The notes beneath the pieces were generated by a model. It had not been told where the DNA came from. It did no database searches and was given only the letters and a program-made list of their open reading frames with translations. This document shows, piece by piece, positions 38,090-48,830 of a stretch of DNA of 64,000 bases (position 1 is its first letter; each line of letters begins with the position of its first letter). Both the position numbers and the translations under genes were made by a program. Source of the DNA: Membranipora membranacea (taxonomy: Eukaryota; Bryozoa; Gymnolaemata; Cheilostomatida; Membraniporidae); NCBI GenBank assembly GCA_914767715.1, contig OU612069.1:24921387-24985386 (forward strand), written 5' to 3'.

Positions 38090-38180
<91 letters not shown>
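36941..38180 (+). mobile_element. LINE (CR1/Rex1-like) RT fragment with (CAAT)n 3' end
   Basis: The plus strand encodes an RT core: AYRSDRSTQDAILCL, FLDFSSAFNTI, TGTPQGSVLSPLLFSIYTD and the catalytic IIKYADDTCI. A stop and frame change near 37401-37500 are followed by VTYLGIMLDQKLRFEEHI and the C-terminal KCPSGRYRTIQKC. It ends in a tetranucleotide run, as LINE 3' ends of this group often do. The 5' part (endonuclease) is missing. It abuts the truncated gag of the DIRS-like element in opposite orientation, so one inserted into the other or a deletion joined them. Dead copy. Confidence 0.85.
38091..38180. repeat. (CAAT)n microsatellite, about 22 copies
   Basis: An uninterrupted CAAT run of 90 bases at the 3' end of the LINE. 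Confidence 0.98.
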
Positions 38181-38182
<2 letters not shown>

Positions 38183-38792
38183 CCCGTGTGAAGCGATGTA
38201 TGAACCAGAATATAATACTGATAGGGATTCAGTGGGGTCCAGTGTATGTTCCATAATTGAACTGTGTGCCAATTGCGAAAAGTTAAAATTCCTCACACTG
38301 GTAACTAGATGAGATTGTATACCAGAAACTAACAGGAAGTCTACGCACAGCCTGAATTATAGAATAGTAATGTGATGGGATCAGAGCATTCCCAGTCATC
38401 ATCCTGGTTGTCAAGAAAATAATTTGAAAGAAGAGTGTTGAGGGTAATACAAAATTTCCCCTTTGACCAGTGTTCATAGTATTAGAAGACAAAAAAATTA
38501 AAGACCGCTCGTCTAATAGAGCGGCGTTGATGCAGCATCTACGTGCCGCTCTGGTGTAGTCTTCGCTGTGGAGAGGTAACCACAGGAAGTGAGGCATGTT
38601 GGTAGGTGTTTTTTAGTTTCAATCCCATATTTTGATTGCCAACTTATTTTTGGGCACCATGTCTCGAATATCATCTCAAGATGCTACTGCGCACATAGAG
38701 CCTCATCGCCGCACTAGTTCTTAACTGTGAATTTTTTGTTTGACTTATGATGAAAAATACACCACCAAGCCAAAAAGACCCTCTGATGTAAA

Positions 38793-39191
38793 GCTGCGTT
38801 TACATTAGGCCGTCTCCGTCAGCTGGCAACCAACTCAAGACTGAGCAGTCTTTAACCCCAAGTCTGAGCCAGAGTCTGAGACTGGCATGTGTTTACATAG
38901 CACCGGCTTAGCCAATGTCAGTCTCAGAGTAATGTAAACAGAAAAAAAATGTGAGTGATAGAACAAAGGGCAGTATTGTGATCGCTAAATTAGGAATTTG
39001 TGTTAAGACCGGGCAGTCTTAAGACTGCAAAACGAGCACTGCTCGAATTGCCAGACACCGTCTTAAAAGCCGGTCAGACAAGGTCAGTCAACCGTTTTTG
39101 TCATTCACACTACACAGTCTCAGCCTCCGTCTTAGTAATTTGTCGGTCAGACTCAAGACTGGGCCAAAAGACAGCCTAATGTAAACGCAGC
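38793..39191. mobile_element. MITE with GCTGCGTTTACATTAGGC inverted termini
   Basis: The left end GCTGCGTTTACATTAGGC is matched by the right end GCCTAATGTAAACGCAGC (39174-39191), a perfect 18-bp inverted terminus. The interior is built from repeated AAGACTG/CAGTCTT motifs that can fold on themselves. No coding capacity and no clear target duplication. Confidence 0.8.
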
Positions 39192-39496
39192 ATAAGGGTT
39201 GACTGAGAATTAGTTTTTGAGATAGTGCCTAAGAATTTCAGACTATAGATATAATTTTCTATGCAACGCTGACATACTGACCATCATTTGTCAACGTATT
39301 TAAAAAATTATAGATACTCATGCAATTTATAGACATAAACATGAACCTACAAGATTCAATAATATCTAATTATATATAACAAAGGACAGCCTGCCCGACA
39401 ACATCAACCTGCAGTTTTGCATAAAACACTGCTTCAGCTTTCCATGGATATAATTAGTGTCGGATAGCCATTTTAAATTGTCATCAAAATAAATAC

Positions 39497-39820
39497 CTAA
39501 ATGTTTACAGAGTTCAAATGCTCAATAACATTATCATTAACAAAAATATAATCATAGATTCCATAGGTTCCGGTAAAATTCATGACCATCTCTTTCGCCT
39601 TGCTGGCATTAATTAAAATATTCACTGAGGCACATCGATCAACAAATGTTTGGACAGCATTGAAAAAGGGAAAAGAGGTATCCGGATCTTTAAAATTCAG
39701 CAAGCAAGCAAGTGCCATATCATCGGCGTACTTAAAAATTTTGATACCAGGATGGGTAGAATTTAAAATGTCAGTATGAATAGAAAATAAAACTGGGGAT
39801 AGAACACAACCTTGGACATC
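39497..39820 (-). mobile_element. LINE RT fragment, minus strand
   Basis: The minus strand encodes VQGCVLSPVLFSIHTDIL, then GIKIFKYADDMALACLL and INASKAKEMVMNFTGTYG: RT motifs 4, 5 and 6 of a non-LTR retrotransposon with the catalytic YADD box. It is truncated on both sides. It resembles but is not the same lineage as the LINE at 36.9 kb. Confidence 0.8.
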
Positions 39821-40522
39821 CTACAGTTTAAATTATCAGATTTTTCGTCACCAATTCATACATATTGCTGCCTGTTTACTATAAATGAGATTATTACAGA
39901 TCGAAGGTAGTGTGGCACATCAAAAGCTTATTACGAAAAAGGAAAAAAAGTTGTGATAAAATCTTTTTCAACTTAACTGAAAGGTTCTTCATCCAGTCGG
40001 CTCATGACAGGCAGGGTAGGTTGACTTGTTTTCACTCGAAGACATTTTCGATCTTTGATATCTTTGATGCCAATGTACAGATCACAATGACTCCCACCCT
40101 ATTATTGGACCATTGCATAACATCTGAGTATCATTAACTCAGTTATCTTCTCTCTTAACCTTACATCAGGAGACAACTACAAAGTCTGACAATTTTGCAT
40201 TGATGAGATGAGTGATTATAATCACTAGAAGTCTATTGACTTTCTGGCTTCGCAAGTAAGACTTGGACATATCAAACTTTCATTTCATTTGAGGTCTGAA
40301 ATTCCAAAGTCTATGGAAAAGCTTACGACATGCTTGCACTATTCACTTTGATAACCTTATTTGGGCAGGTGTGCTGTTCGTGGAATGGACTGCTTTTTGT
40401 ACTTATCTCCTCAAGAAAAATCCCCAGTAATTCAGAAATGAATTATGCCAAATTAAATTATTCATATCATTAGAGCAGACCCTGTTAAGAAGATAATGAA
40501 GCTATATTGGATGATTAAAAAA

Positions 40523-41170
40523 TTACTAGAAATGCCGCCAGATCATAAATGCCACAGAACTTCAGGGGTGTGGATGACACACACTAAGGTTGTCGATTGA
40601 GTTTATGATGGATGGCTAATTGGCAATGTCATTATAAGTGCAAATTAAAATGGCTGTCTTTTCCATTCCACCTATGAGGCTGACAGCCTGAGTATCGTTG
40701 TCCTATTATGTGGCTAACCTCCCCCATGATTATTCTTATTGATGACGGCCATAGAATATAGCGTAACAAACATCTCTGTGGAGTCCGGCAGACAAATGGT
40801 AATCTCCGCCTAGATAGCATATTGAGGTATAAAAATAAACTATAAAAAGGGGTCCTCCTAATGCTCCTCCTTGCTTTTTTTAGTGCCCACTTTACTATTT
40901 GGCAGTAGGCCTCCACGAAGATGTTTGTTGCACTATATTCTATGGCTGAAATCACTGAGAATAATTGTGGGGGGAGTTCTGCCACATTATAGGAAAACTA
41001 TACTCAGGCTGTCGACCTCATAGTTGGTATGGAAAGGACAGTCATTTTAATTTTCACTTATAATGTCATCGCCAATTGGCCATCCATCATAAAATCAATC
41101 AACAACCTGAGTGTATGTCATCCAAACCCTCGAAGTTTTGTGGCATTTATTATCGCGGCATTTCTAGTAA
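40523..41170. mobile_element. Foldback/MITE with about 200-bp inverted repeats
   Basis: 40523-40790 reappears inverted at about 40970-41170, with outer ends TTACTAGAAATGCCGC and GCGGCATTTCTAGTAA. A third, half copy in direct orientation lies at 41897-42150. Arms include AAAATGGCTGTC and GATTGAGTTTATGATGGATGG. Non-coding; the size suggests a long-TIR MITE. Confidence 0.8.
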
Positions 41171-41217
41171 TAAACTATCTACCTCTAGTCAAAGTCACTT
41201 TGTAAAGTTGAAATTCA

Positions 41218-41378
41218 ATGTGTAGTGGATGAGAGTAGTAATAAATAGGTACTTCCAAGTAGTAAAAGAGATGATGAAAGAGATGTTAATATTTGGCTTC
41301 AGCGGGATTTGAATCTGTGCCTCTTGCGCTGCGATCACCACGCTAACCATTTGGCCATGCTAGCCCGCTGGAGCTTAC
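41218..41378 (-). repeat. tRNA-derived SINE
   Basis: The minus strand contains an A-box-like TAGCATGGCCAAATGGTTAG and a B-box-like AGATTCAAATCCC, with a body containing AGTAGTAAAAGAGATGATG. A second copy at 42355-42492 shares that body (AAGTAGTAAAAGAGATGAT) and the B-box end, and is cut off by the AT-rich repeat. Confidence 0.65.
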
Positions 41379-41896
41379 ATATTTAAATTGTAGATGAATG
41401 GGTAAAATAAGCTGTTGCTTAATTTTCTAATTTTCTCCCCACAATTGATTTCAAGCTTTCATGGCACATATCAGGCAAAGGAAGTGTAAACAATAGGACT
41501 GGCACACCCTAAACTGCTTTTACTACATATATGTGGTTGAAGACAGGACTGTGATTCAGCTATTTCTCCTTTTTTTTAAAAACATTTTTTTCAAAAAGTG
41601 ATATGAGGCACTGGATATGGGTTTATTTTATTTTATATACACATGCATTTATCATAAACACAAAACTGAAGTTTTATGGATAATCATCATAACATGTACA
41701 CAGTGATCAATTTCTTTGGATAATTCATTATCATTTTTTGTCATCCGATCAGAGTGGTCAGAGTAAGGCGTCTTCATCATCCGACCAGAATATCTGAAAT
41801 TAAACAAACTGGGATTAATACATAGATGAATCAACTACAGATAATTAGAATATGTAAAATGTCATTCCAAGTGCGGATTTGAAGTATTATATAAAA

Positions 41897-42150
41897 ATAA
41901 CTAGAAATGCCGCCGGTCATAAATGACGCAAAACTTCAAGGGTGAGGATGATATACACTCAGGTTGTCGATTGAGTTTATGATGGATGGCCAATTGGCGA
42001 TGTCAATATAAGTGCAAAATAAAATGGCTGTCCTTTCCATGCCACCTATGAGGCAGACAGCCGGAGTCTCGCTGTCCTAGTATGTGGCAGAACTTCCCCC
42101 ACAATTATTTTCAGTGAATACAGCCATAGAATATATCATAACAAACATGT
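41897..42150 (+). repeat. Half copy of the 40.5-kb foldback element
   Basis: It begins AACTAGAAATGCCGCC and follows the left arm of 40523-40790 through GATTGAGTTTATGATGGATGG and ATAGAATAT. The inverted right arm is absent. Confidence 0.8.
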
Positions 42151-42354
42151 TATAATTGTTGTATATTTATTTATATTATATAAAAATAAGGGCTCCTCCC
42201 CATGCTAATCTGGCCTCACCGGAAATTTAACTTGGGCTGAGATCAAACACTCCCACCGCTCAGCCACGCTTGGCCACATAAGCTTGCAAAGCTCAGTGCA
42301 AAATAATCCAGGTGGTTATATTTAATCAAGGAGTCTACAACTCCTTGATTTAAT

Positions 42355-42492
42355 GATGTAGTGGGTGTAAGTAGCAATAAATAGGTGCCAAAACAAAACA
42401 ATTTACACCACCAAGTAGTAAAAGAGATGATAGGTAATTAAAATCTGTCTTCATCGGGATGTGAACTCAGTCGGGCCTCTCGCGCAACAAGC
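42355..42492 (-). repeat. Second SINE copy, truncated by AT-rich repeat
   Basis: Body shared with 41218-41378 (AGCAATAAATAGGTGCC, AAGTAGTAAAAGAGATGAT) and a B-box-like GAGTTCACATCCC on the minus strand. The head is replaced by the TATAATTGTATATAA-rich tract. Confidence 0.55.
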
Positions 42493-42509
42493 ATGTAATA
42501 ATTGTCGTT

Positions 42510-42840
42510 TATTTATAATATATATATATAATATATGTTATATATATAATTGTAGATTGTATATTATCGTGTATATTATATAACTGTATATAATATATAA
42601 TTGTATATATGATATAATTGTATATATTATATAATTGTATATAATATATATTTGTATATATTATACAATATATAATTGTATATAACATATAATTGTGTAT
42701 AATATATCATTGTATAGATTATTTAATATATAATTGAATATATATTATAATTGTTTATAATATAATATAATATAATATATAATTGTATGTAATATATATT
42801 TGTATGTAATGTATAATTGTATGTAATACATAATTGCTAT
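42510..42840. repeat. AT-rich degenerate tandem repeat (TATAATTGTATATAA)
   Basis: About 330 bases of imperfect repeats of TATAATTGTATA with a period that varies between roughly 13 and 26. Over 85% A+T by eye. It may expand readily. Confidence 0.9.
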
Positions 42841-42907
42841 GTTAATCGACATGTTTGCACAAAATTGTGCCCATTTCACTTCATTTATATGGAGTGCAGT
42901 AATTTTA

Positions 42908-43703
42908 CTAACCACCATGAGAATAGATGGGAAGCAGAAACGTTCTGCAGTAGCCCCATTTTCCAGGTTGGGCATAGTCATATTCAGTCGCACACCAAAG
43001 ACCTTTTTCAAGGATACAGGAATGATATGTGTGCCCTTCATATGTGAATGGGAAGACACATGGTTCTCCATGAGCGTTACCACCGACCGTCTCATCTGGT
43101 AAATGAAAAGGAAATTATATGTCAGATTATCAGTTAGAGCAGGGTGAATGGTGTTGATAATGAGAAGCATTGTTGTGAACACAGACACTACTTCGGTACA
43201 AAATTGACTGATGTTCTTAAACTCAACCTAGTTCAAAGGAATAAAATCTGCAGAACATTCATAAAGAAAAAAAACATTTTTGTAAATATATCTGTTGGCG
43301 GGATTTCAAGTGATCAACTCTGCCCACTTATTCCAGCTTATCAATAATTGCTTTACTTTTACTGAGCAATCCAACAAAGGGCCGAATTTGAGTTCCTAAC
43401 AATCAACTCTTCCAAAACACTTACAGAATTTATAGCCAGCTTCATCATTCCCTCTCGTCACAATTTTATGCAGAGACGGCCAAATTTTTAAATTCTATCT
43501 TGGAAAATTAACCTAAAACTTACTGCCTGGGGTGGCATAGCCAAACTGAAATTGGGGGCAGTTAGTCCACTTCCTATCCACATCATAGTTGAAAGTTGTA
43601 CCGCACCATGGACGATCGTGGTTGGTGGTTATGCAAGTTGTGGTGAAGTTGCCTCCATAAATGAATGGGAGTACACAATTCCCTTCACACTCAGCATGTT
43701 TCA
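42908..43703 (-). CDS. Two FN2 (fibronectin type II) domain exons of a secreted protein, partial gene
   Basis: Exon 43703-43524 (acceptor TGGTTTTCAG, donor GTAAGT) encodes HAECEGNCVLPFIYGGNFTT, then DRPWCGTTFNYDVDRKWTNC. Exon 43095-42908 or -42913 encodes NAHGEPCVFPFTYEGHTYHS, then EKGLWCATEYDYAQPGKWGY and a final Cys. Phases match across the intron. Both show the FN2 pattern C-x-(F/L)PF-Y-G, C, WC, Tyr-Asp, W, C. FN2 domains bind collagen/gelatin or phospholipid choline groups, as in matrix metalloproteases, mannose receptors and seminal-plasma proteins. The second exon may end at TAG 42910-42908 or splice at GTTAGT (donor 42912). No signal-peptide exon was found, so the gene is incomplete or itself decayed. 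An inverted, damaged copy lies at 46.8-47.5 kb. Confidence 0.75.
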
Positions 43704-44185
43704 CTGAAAACCAGAGTGAAATAGTCACCACACAATTATCAACAAATGAATTGAAATCCAATTCTTTTACACTATGAATATTTTTTTTTAGCAATGAAAC
43801 CATCTTTAGGTTTTATGAACAGCACCGTGAAATACAATATGAGGATAAATAAAATTCTTTGCTGACTATCGACGCAAGGATATTAGCCTTGTTGCATAAA
43901 TTTGTAATCTGCTTGTTTTTCTAAAGGTTGCCAGGCTCTAATTCCTCAAAATTTTTGCATTTCAGTCTCTGAGTAAGTGATGTATCAGGCAACAGTAGAC
44001 CTATTTCACTGGGAGCATCGCTGTGTAAACATTTTCATCTTAAAATTTAAGTGTGATAAAAGTCAACGTTGACTGGTTCTTAGAGAAGGAGTCGAATTGG
44101 GTCAATGTATTCTTGCAAATCCTTAGTTGTGATGGATGTCAGATTTTAAGGTTATGTGCAAAAGGAAGACATTGTATTTGGCGCC

Positions 44186-44196
44186 AAGATGGCGGC
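44186..44196 (+). promoter_or_regulatory. YY1-type motif AAGATGGCGGC
   Basis: AAGATGGCGGCC inside a short GC-rich island (GGCGCCAAGATGGCGGCCG) in AT-rich DNA is an exact match to the classic YY1 site, often found just downstream of transcription starts. No gene start can be tied to it; an exon-like segment follows at 44683-44753. Confidence 0.4.
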
Positions 44197-44682
44197 CGTG
44201 TTGTAAAACTTGCTCTCTCTAGATTTTTATCAATTATCAGAAACTGACTAAACTACACTGTCATCTGACAAAATTGATCTTATATGTATCAAGTTAGGCA
44301 TAATATATTTATAGTTGGTCTAGCTTGTTAGGGTTTGCATAGTCAAGGTATTGTCTGCATACATGTGTACAAAATAACTAAAAATACTAGAAACAATAAC
44401 CTGAGCTATCAGCCTTGTGAAATTAAAGTGAAATGTTATTGGGCTTGTTGGCATCTTTTGCATAATAATGTTTTAATCTAATGAATGAACTGAATTACAT
44501 CCAGCCTTGCAAACTCAAAATTCTCATTAGAATAGCAGATAGTCATGAATCCAGAAAATCGAACAGATGATAAGGGCAAGCGGACATAATGCTTCTTTTC
44601 ACCACCAGATGAAAGAATGATTATGACAATTGCTTCTCCAGTATGACACTACTCATCAGTTTTCTCTCTCCTTCCCTTACAG

Positions 44683-44753
44683 TTGTAAATGATCATCAGT
44701 TTGAAGTGAAATTTCACCTTCAATGGCAAGAGTCAAGGTGCGTTTATGCCTGG
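44683..44753 (+). other. Exon-like segment with strong splice sites, no assigned gene
   Basis: A long pyrimidine tract ending CTTCCCTTACAG precedes 71 bases open in one frame (VNDHQFEVKFHLQWQESRCV), followed by TGG|GTAAGT. The splice signals are as good as those of the real genes here, but neighbouring exons were not found. Confidence 0.25.
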
Positions 44754-45259
44754 GTAAGTAATTTAGGCGATTCCTCATACCAGAAAACGTGGTCTTAATT
44801 AAAAGTTTTACTAGCCTTTATGCCTGGAAGATTTTCAGCGATAGATATCATCTTCATACATAAAATTTGATAATAATATTGAGTCTATTGTTAATAATTA
44901 ATTGAAACACCGATACTGTGAAAAGTCTGCAGCTGCACACTTTGCAATACAGGCTATTTATTGCCTGGCCAGATTGTTAAGCTGTGATGGATTCCAGCCA
45001 AATTAAGCAACGTTGGCCTTGACATAATCAGGCAAATGTCAGATAACCAGATGCTTTGATCCATCCTATCAGTTACTTGTCTAGTTTTTTCAATTAGTGA
45101 TTTTAAAGATGGTTGGCCGATCCCCAAATTGGTGCAAATAATATTTATCCCTTTACTTGTTATTATGATTTTTCTGTCTACGCAAATAACCAACCTCTAT
45201 ATATTATCGAAGGTACAAGTGCCATCTAGATTGAGCCTTAGAGATGGGAGAAGGCATCA

Positions 45260-45744
45260 GGGGCTGGTTTCAATTAGAGATTTAGCCGTGCTTTCACGGC
45301 TACAGGCCAGCTAAAGCTCAACCACTCACCAAATCGGGTTTCAATTAGGGCAATTTATCACACTCATAGCTGATCCTAAGCCGAGAATATTGGCTGTTCT
45401 GTTTCAGACGGCTATCACTCAGCCACCATGCAATTTCATATGTAAGATATGCTGATTTATTGAATAGTATCATACTATCGTAATTTATGATAAATTACGA
45501 TTCATCGAAGTGTAATTAATCTGCAATGACAATAGACATAAAAACCACTGACTCATATACTATGTCGTGTTTAGTGATAATGTCAGATTTCTCCAAAATG
45601 AATATCAATCTATTAACCTGAGTGACATCTGAGTGGTAGCAGGGCCTAATTGAAACATGATTAAGTGGCTGCTAAGATCTGGCTACAGCTCAGGTATATG
45701 TCTGCTAAATACAATTTAGCCGGATCCTAATTGAAACCAGCCCC
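45260..45744. mobile_element. MITE with GGGGCTGGTTTCAATTAG inverted termini
   Basis: Left end GGGGCTGGTTTCAATTAG and right end CTAATTGAAACCAGCCCC are perfect 18-bp inverted termini 485 bases apart. Internal motifs (TTTCAATTAGGGCAATT, TCCTAATTGAAA) repeat the terminal core. Non-coding. The core is shared with the MITE at 15772-16012. Confidence 0.85.
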
Positions 45745-46260
45745 AGGTCTTTATCAGTGCTTCAGTTTACAAGACTGGTTGTATTTTATATGTTCCACAG
45801 ATAAAATCATGATTATGCACAGCAAGGCCCAGAGCGATAATCCATTCCAATTCAATATTTAATAAATTTTGAGCTTGCATGTTTGGTCGAAATAAAGTAT
45901 TCTGATGGTCATGCACTAGAGCATTAGCAGTAGGTGGTGATCTCCCTAGTACTAGAGGGTGTGATCCCTTTCGCTAAGGGTCAGCAGCAAAAATAGGGCA
46001 ACTCTGAGGGCAAGCAAAATTCTAGCTAAACCATAAAAATGACTTTTGAATACTGTTGACAGCTGGAGTGGCTATTCATACTTACCAAATCATAGTATTT
46101 CTCTCCTCTTTGAAGGTTGGTACAACGAATTTGAGGAACAGAATAATTTCAATGATCATAATTCATGTTCAAACACCCTTGAAATTCGTGGGAATATGAA
46201 TGTTTCTAGAAGACTGACCGTATCCCGGGACTAGAAAAATGATGGGTTCGAAAAGTTCGC

Positions 46261-46740
46261 ACCCAGCTTCCCACGACTCGAATCCCAGGCACACACCGAA
46301 GGGCTGGGGCCCTTCTGGCGCACCCAGCTTCCCACATCTTTAATCCCGGGCAAGTACCGAAGGGGTTGGGCCCTTCTAGCGCACCCAGCTTCCCACAACT
46401 TGAATCCCGGGCACGCACCGAAGGCCTGGGGCCCTTCTGGCGCACCCAGCTTCCAATGACTTTAATCCTGGGCATGCACCGAAGGGCTGGGGCCCTTCTG
46501 GCGCACCCAGCTTCCTACGACTCGAATCCCGGGCAAGTACCGAAGGGCTTGGGCCCTTCTGGCGCACCCAGCTTCCCACAACTCAAATCCCGGGCAAGTA
46601 CCGAAGGGCTTGGGCCCTTCCGGCGCACACAGCTTCCCACGACTCGAATCCCTGGCACGCACCGAAGGGCAGGGGCCCTTCTGGCGCACCCAGATTCCCA
46701 CCACTCTAATCTCGGGCACGCACCGAAGGGCTCGGGCCTA
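46261..46740. repeat. GC-rich 61-bp minisatellite, 8 copies
   Basis: ACCCAGCTTCC-type unit starts at 46261, 46322, 46383, 46444, 46505, 46566, 46627 and 46688, a constant 61-bp spacing. Units share CGAAGGGCTGGGGCCCTTCTGG, in which AAGGGC...GCCCTT forms a small hairpin. Open frames on both strands here arise because the unit has few stops and is not a multiple of three; they are not genes. It lies next to the damaged FN2 copy. Confidence 0.95.
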
Positions 46741-46799
46741 CTTACTCTGAATCTGAAAGATCGTGATTGGGACGTAGCAATACCTACCTAATAATTCAT

Positions 46800-47537
46800 A
46801 TGTTGATGATTGTGTGGTGACTATTTCACTCTGGTCTGCATGCTGAGTGTGAAGGGAATTGTGTATTCATTTATGGAGGTAACTTCACCACAACTGGCAT
46901 AACCACCAATCATGATCGTCTATGGTGCGGTACAACATTCAACTACGATGCAGAGAAGAAGTGGATCAACTGCCCCCCAGATCAGAAATTTGGCTATATT
47001 ACCACAGGCAGAAAGTTTTAAGTCAACTATTCTATATTGATTCAAGAATCTGGCCGTCTTGGCATTTAAGCTGTTACTAGAGGGAATAGTGATGCTGGCT
47101 TCGAAATGTACCCTCTTTGGAAGAGCTTAATGTTGGTTGTAAACTAATATTCATTAGTTTTTTTGACAAACTGTCGTGCAAAGAATGAACAACTAGGCAG
47201 GTGGGTAGAGTTGAGCACTTGAAATCCCTAGAAATTTGATTAAAGAAATGAATGTTTTTTTATGATTGATACCCAGATTCTGATTCTGTTCATCTATGCT
47301 CCTGATTATTCACACAATACATCTACCTGACATTTAATGAAAATCAATATTCAATTTCTTATTTCATCTACCAGATGATACCATGAGAACCATGTGTCTT
47401 CTCATTCAGGTATGAAGGGCACACATATCACTCCTCTGTCCTTGGGAGAGGTCCTTGGTGCGCAACTAAATATAGCTATGCCAGATATGGGAAATGGGGC
47501 TACTGCAGAACATTTCTGTTTCCCATCCACTATTTAG
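46800..47537 (+). pseudogene. Decayed inverted copy of the FN2 exon pair
   Basis: This is an inverted duplicate of 42908-43745, including intron sequence. The first exon has lost its acceptor (the TTTTCAGTGAAA stretch is deleted), lost six bases of the FN2 start, changed a conserved Cys to Gly (TTTGITTNHDR), and its donor GTAAGT is now GAAAGT. The second exon keeps RGPWCATKYSYARYGKWGYC but has a TGA in the original frame just before the FN2 start, a Cys-to-Ser change (HTYHSSVLG) and about 18 bases missing. It cannot be spliced like the original. Confidence 0.8.
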
Positions 47538-47831
47538 TGAAAATACTGAACTAAATGAAAATTGAAGTCAATGGGCTCGATTCGGTGTAAACATGAAGTT
47601 GATTATCATAGCAATTGATTGGAGTGTAACAGCCCTGCCCAACTGCTACAAGTTCCAATTGGTATCAGGATACCAAATGATCTCCGATTCATGAGAATCT
47701 TGCTTTAATTTTCCATCAAGCATGTATTTCCTGTTTTTCTTATTATACAATACTTGAAATCTGCACTCTGAACTTTACATGTTTTAATTTTCTCTTGTTG
47801 ATTCAATGTTTTAATCCCAGTTTGTTTAATT

Positions 47832-47925
47832 TCAGATATCCAGACTGATGACGAAGACAATTTACTTTGATTGCGCCGATTGGATGAGAAATGATGATGA
47901 TGAGGAATTATTCAAAAGAAACTGA
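47832..47925 (+). other. Possible orphan terminal exon
   Basis: TTTAATTTCAG is followed by an open frame encoding ISRLMTKTIYFDCADWMRND and an acidic tail before TGA. It lies downstream of the damaged FN2 copy; no partner exon is established. Confidence 0.2.
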
Positions 47926-48540
47926 TCACTGTATACATGTACTGATGATTATAATTTTTTAATGATATATTACAGTTATAATATAGCCTCATTAATTTCG
48001 TCACAGAGTCTGCTCTTATGAAGTGGATAATTTAATTCAGCTTAATTTATTCCTTGTTCCTAAATTCATGGGGAGTTTTTCTTGAGGCGATAATTCCAAA
48101 GTTCAGTTCATCCCACATACATCAGACAGGCCCAGTTATCCTCCCAGCTGTCTCGCACAGATAGTTGTAACCCAAAGCCATTACCTCTCCCCCCCCCCCA
48201 TTTCATCTCGCCGGTATATTCCCAGGCAAGATAGAGTCGGCATACTCGTTACATTCCCACTAATATAGAGTCGGCGTACTCGGTAAATTTAGGCAATGTG
48301 CGTGGTTGCAGTGGCAGGTATCCCAGCCTTAGGGTAACCCCCTTAAAATCTTCTACACAAATTTTAGTTGATGTTACCTGTTATATCATTACCTCATTGC
48401 AGTGGCCATCATCTGCAAATGAGGCCCCCCATTTATATCAATATATTGAAAAAGCGTTTCTGTTTTTAGGGTTATGTGTATTTAGTAAGTTTTTTCTAGC
48501 CTACATGTGTTAGTACTATCAAGAGTTTAGTTGAGCATCT

Positions 48541-48830
48541 TTTGGTATTTTATAGGCAAGGTATTCAAGGTCTGCATGCATAAATCTGTACAAAAAAATA
48601 AGAAATACGACAGACAATAACTATTAATCGGTAAGCTAACACGATTGTAAGTTTGAAATTAATTGTTATTTAATGTTATTATTCATTTATAATTTTTTTT
48701 ATAATTATTTATAATTTATTCATAATTATTTCATAAGTGTTATTTATGAAAATTAATGTCGTTTGGCTTGTTAGTATGATCTGAATCACAAGCAGTCTTG
48801 CAAACTCAAGATTCTTATCAGAATATTGAC
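48541..48830 (+). repeat. Direct repeat of 44330-44545
   Basis: GGCAAGGTATTCAAGGTCTGCATGCATA and the later CTTGCAAACTCAAGATTCTTATC parallel GTCAAGGTATTGTCTGCATACATG and CTTGCAAACTCAAAATTCTCATT at 44338-44530 in the same orientation. Divergence is moderate, and the 48-kb copy has an extra ATAATTATTT-rich insert. Confidence 0.6.

Noticed and set aside
38091-38180. CRISPR-like array
   Set aside because: This is a simple tetranucleotide run without spacers; none of the tandem arrays here has unique spacers.
38283-38597. 104-codon minus-strand frame resembling a transposase fragment
   Set aside because: I looked for transposase motifs (DDE, helix-turn-helix) and for continuity with the truncated gag; neither is convincing.
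42745-43188. 147-codon minus-strand frame
   Set aside because: It overlaps the second FN2 exon in the wrong frame; the true frame gives a canonical FN2 domain with splice phase matching the upstream exon.
46206-46791. Overlapping open frames on both strands rich in GPSSAPSFPQL-type repeats
   Set aside because: They come from the GC-rich 61-bp array, which is open in several frames by composition alone.
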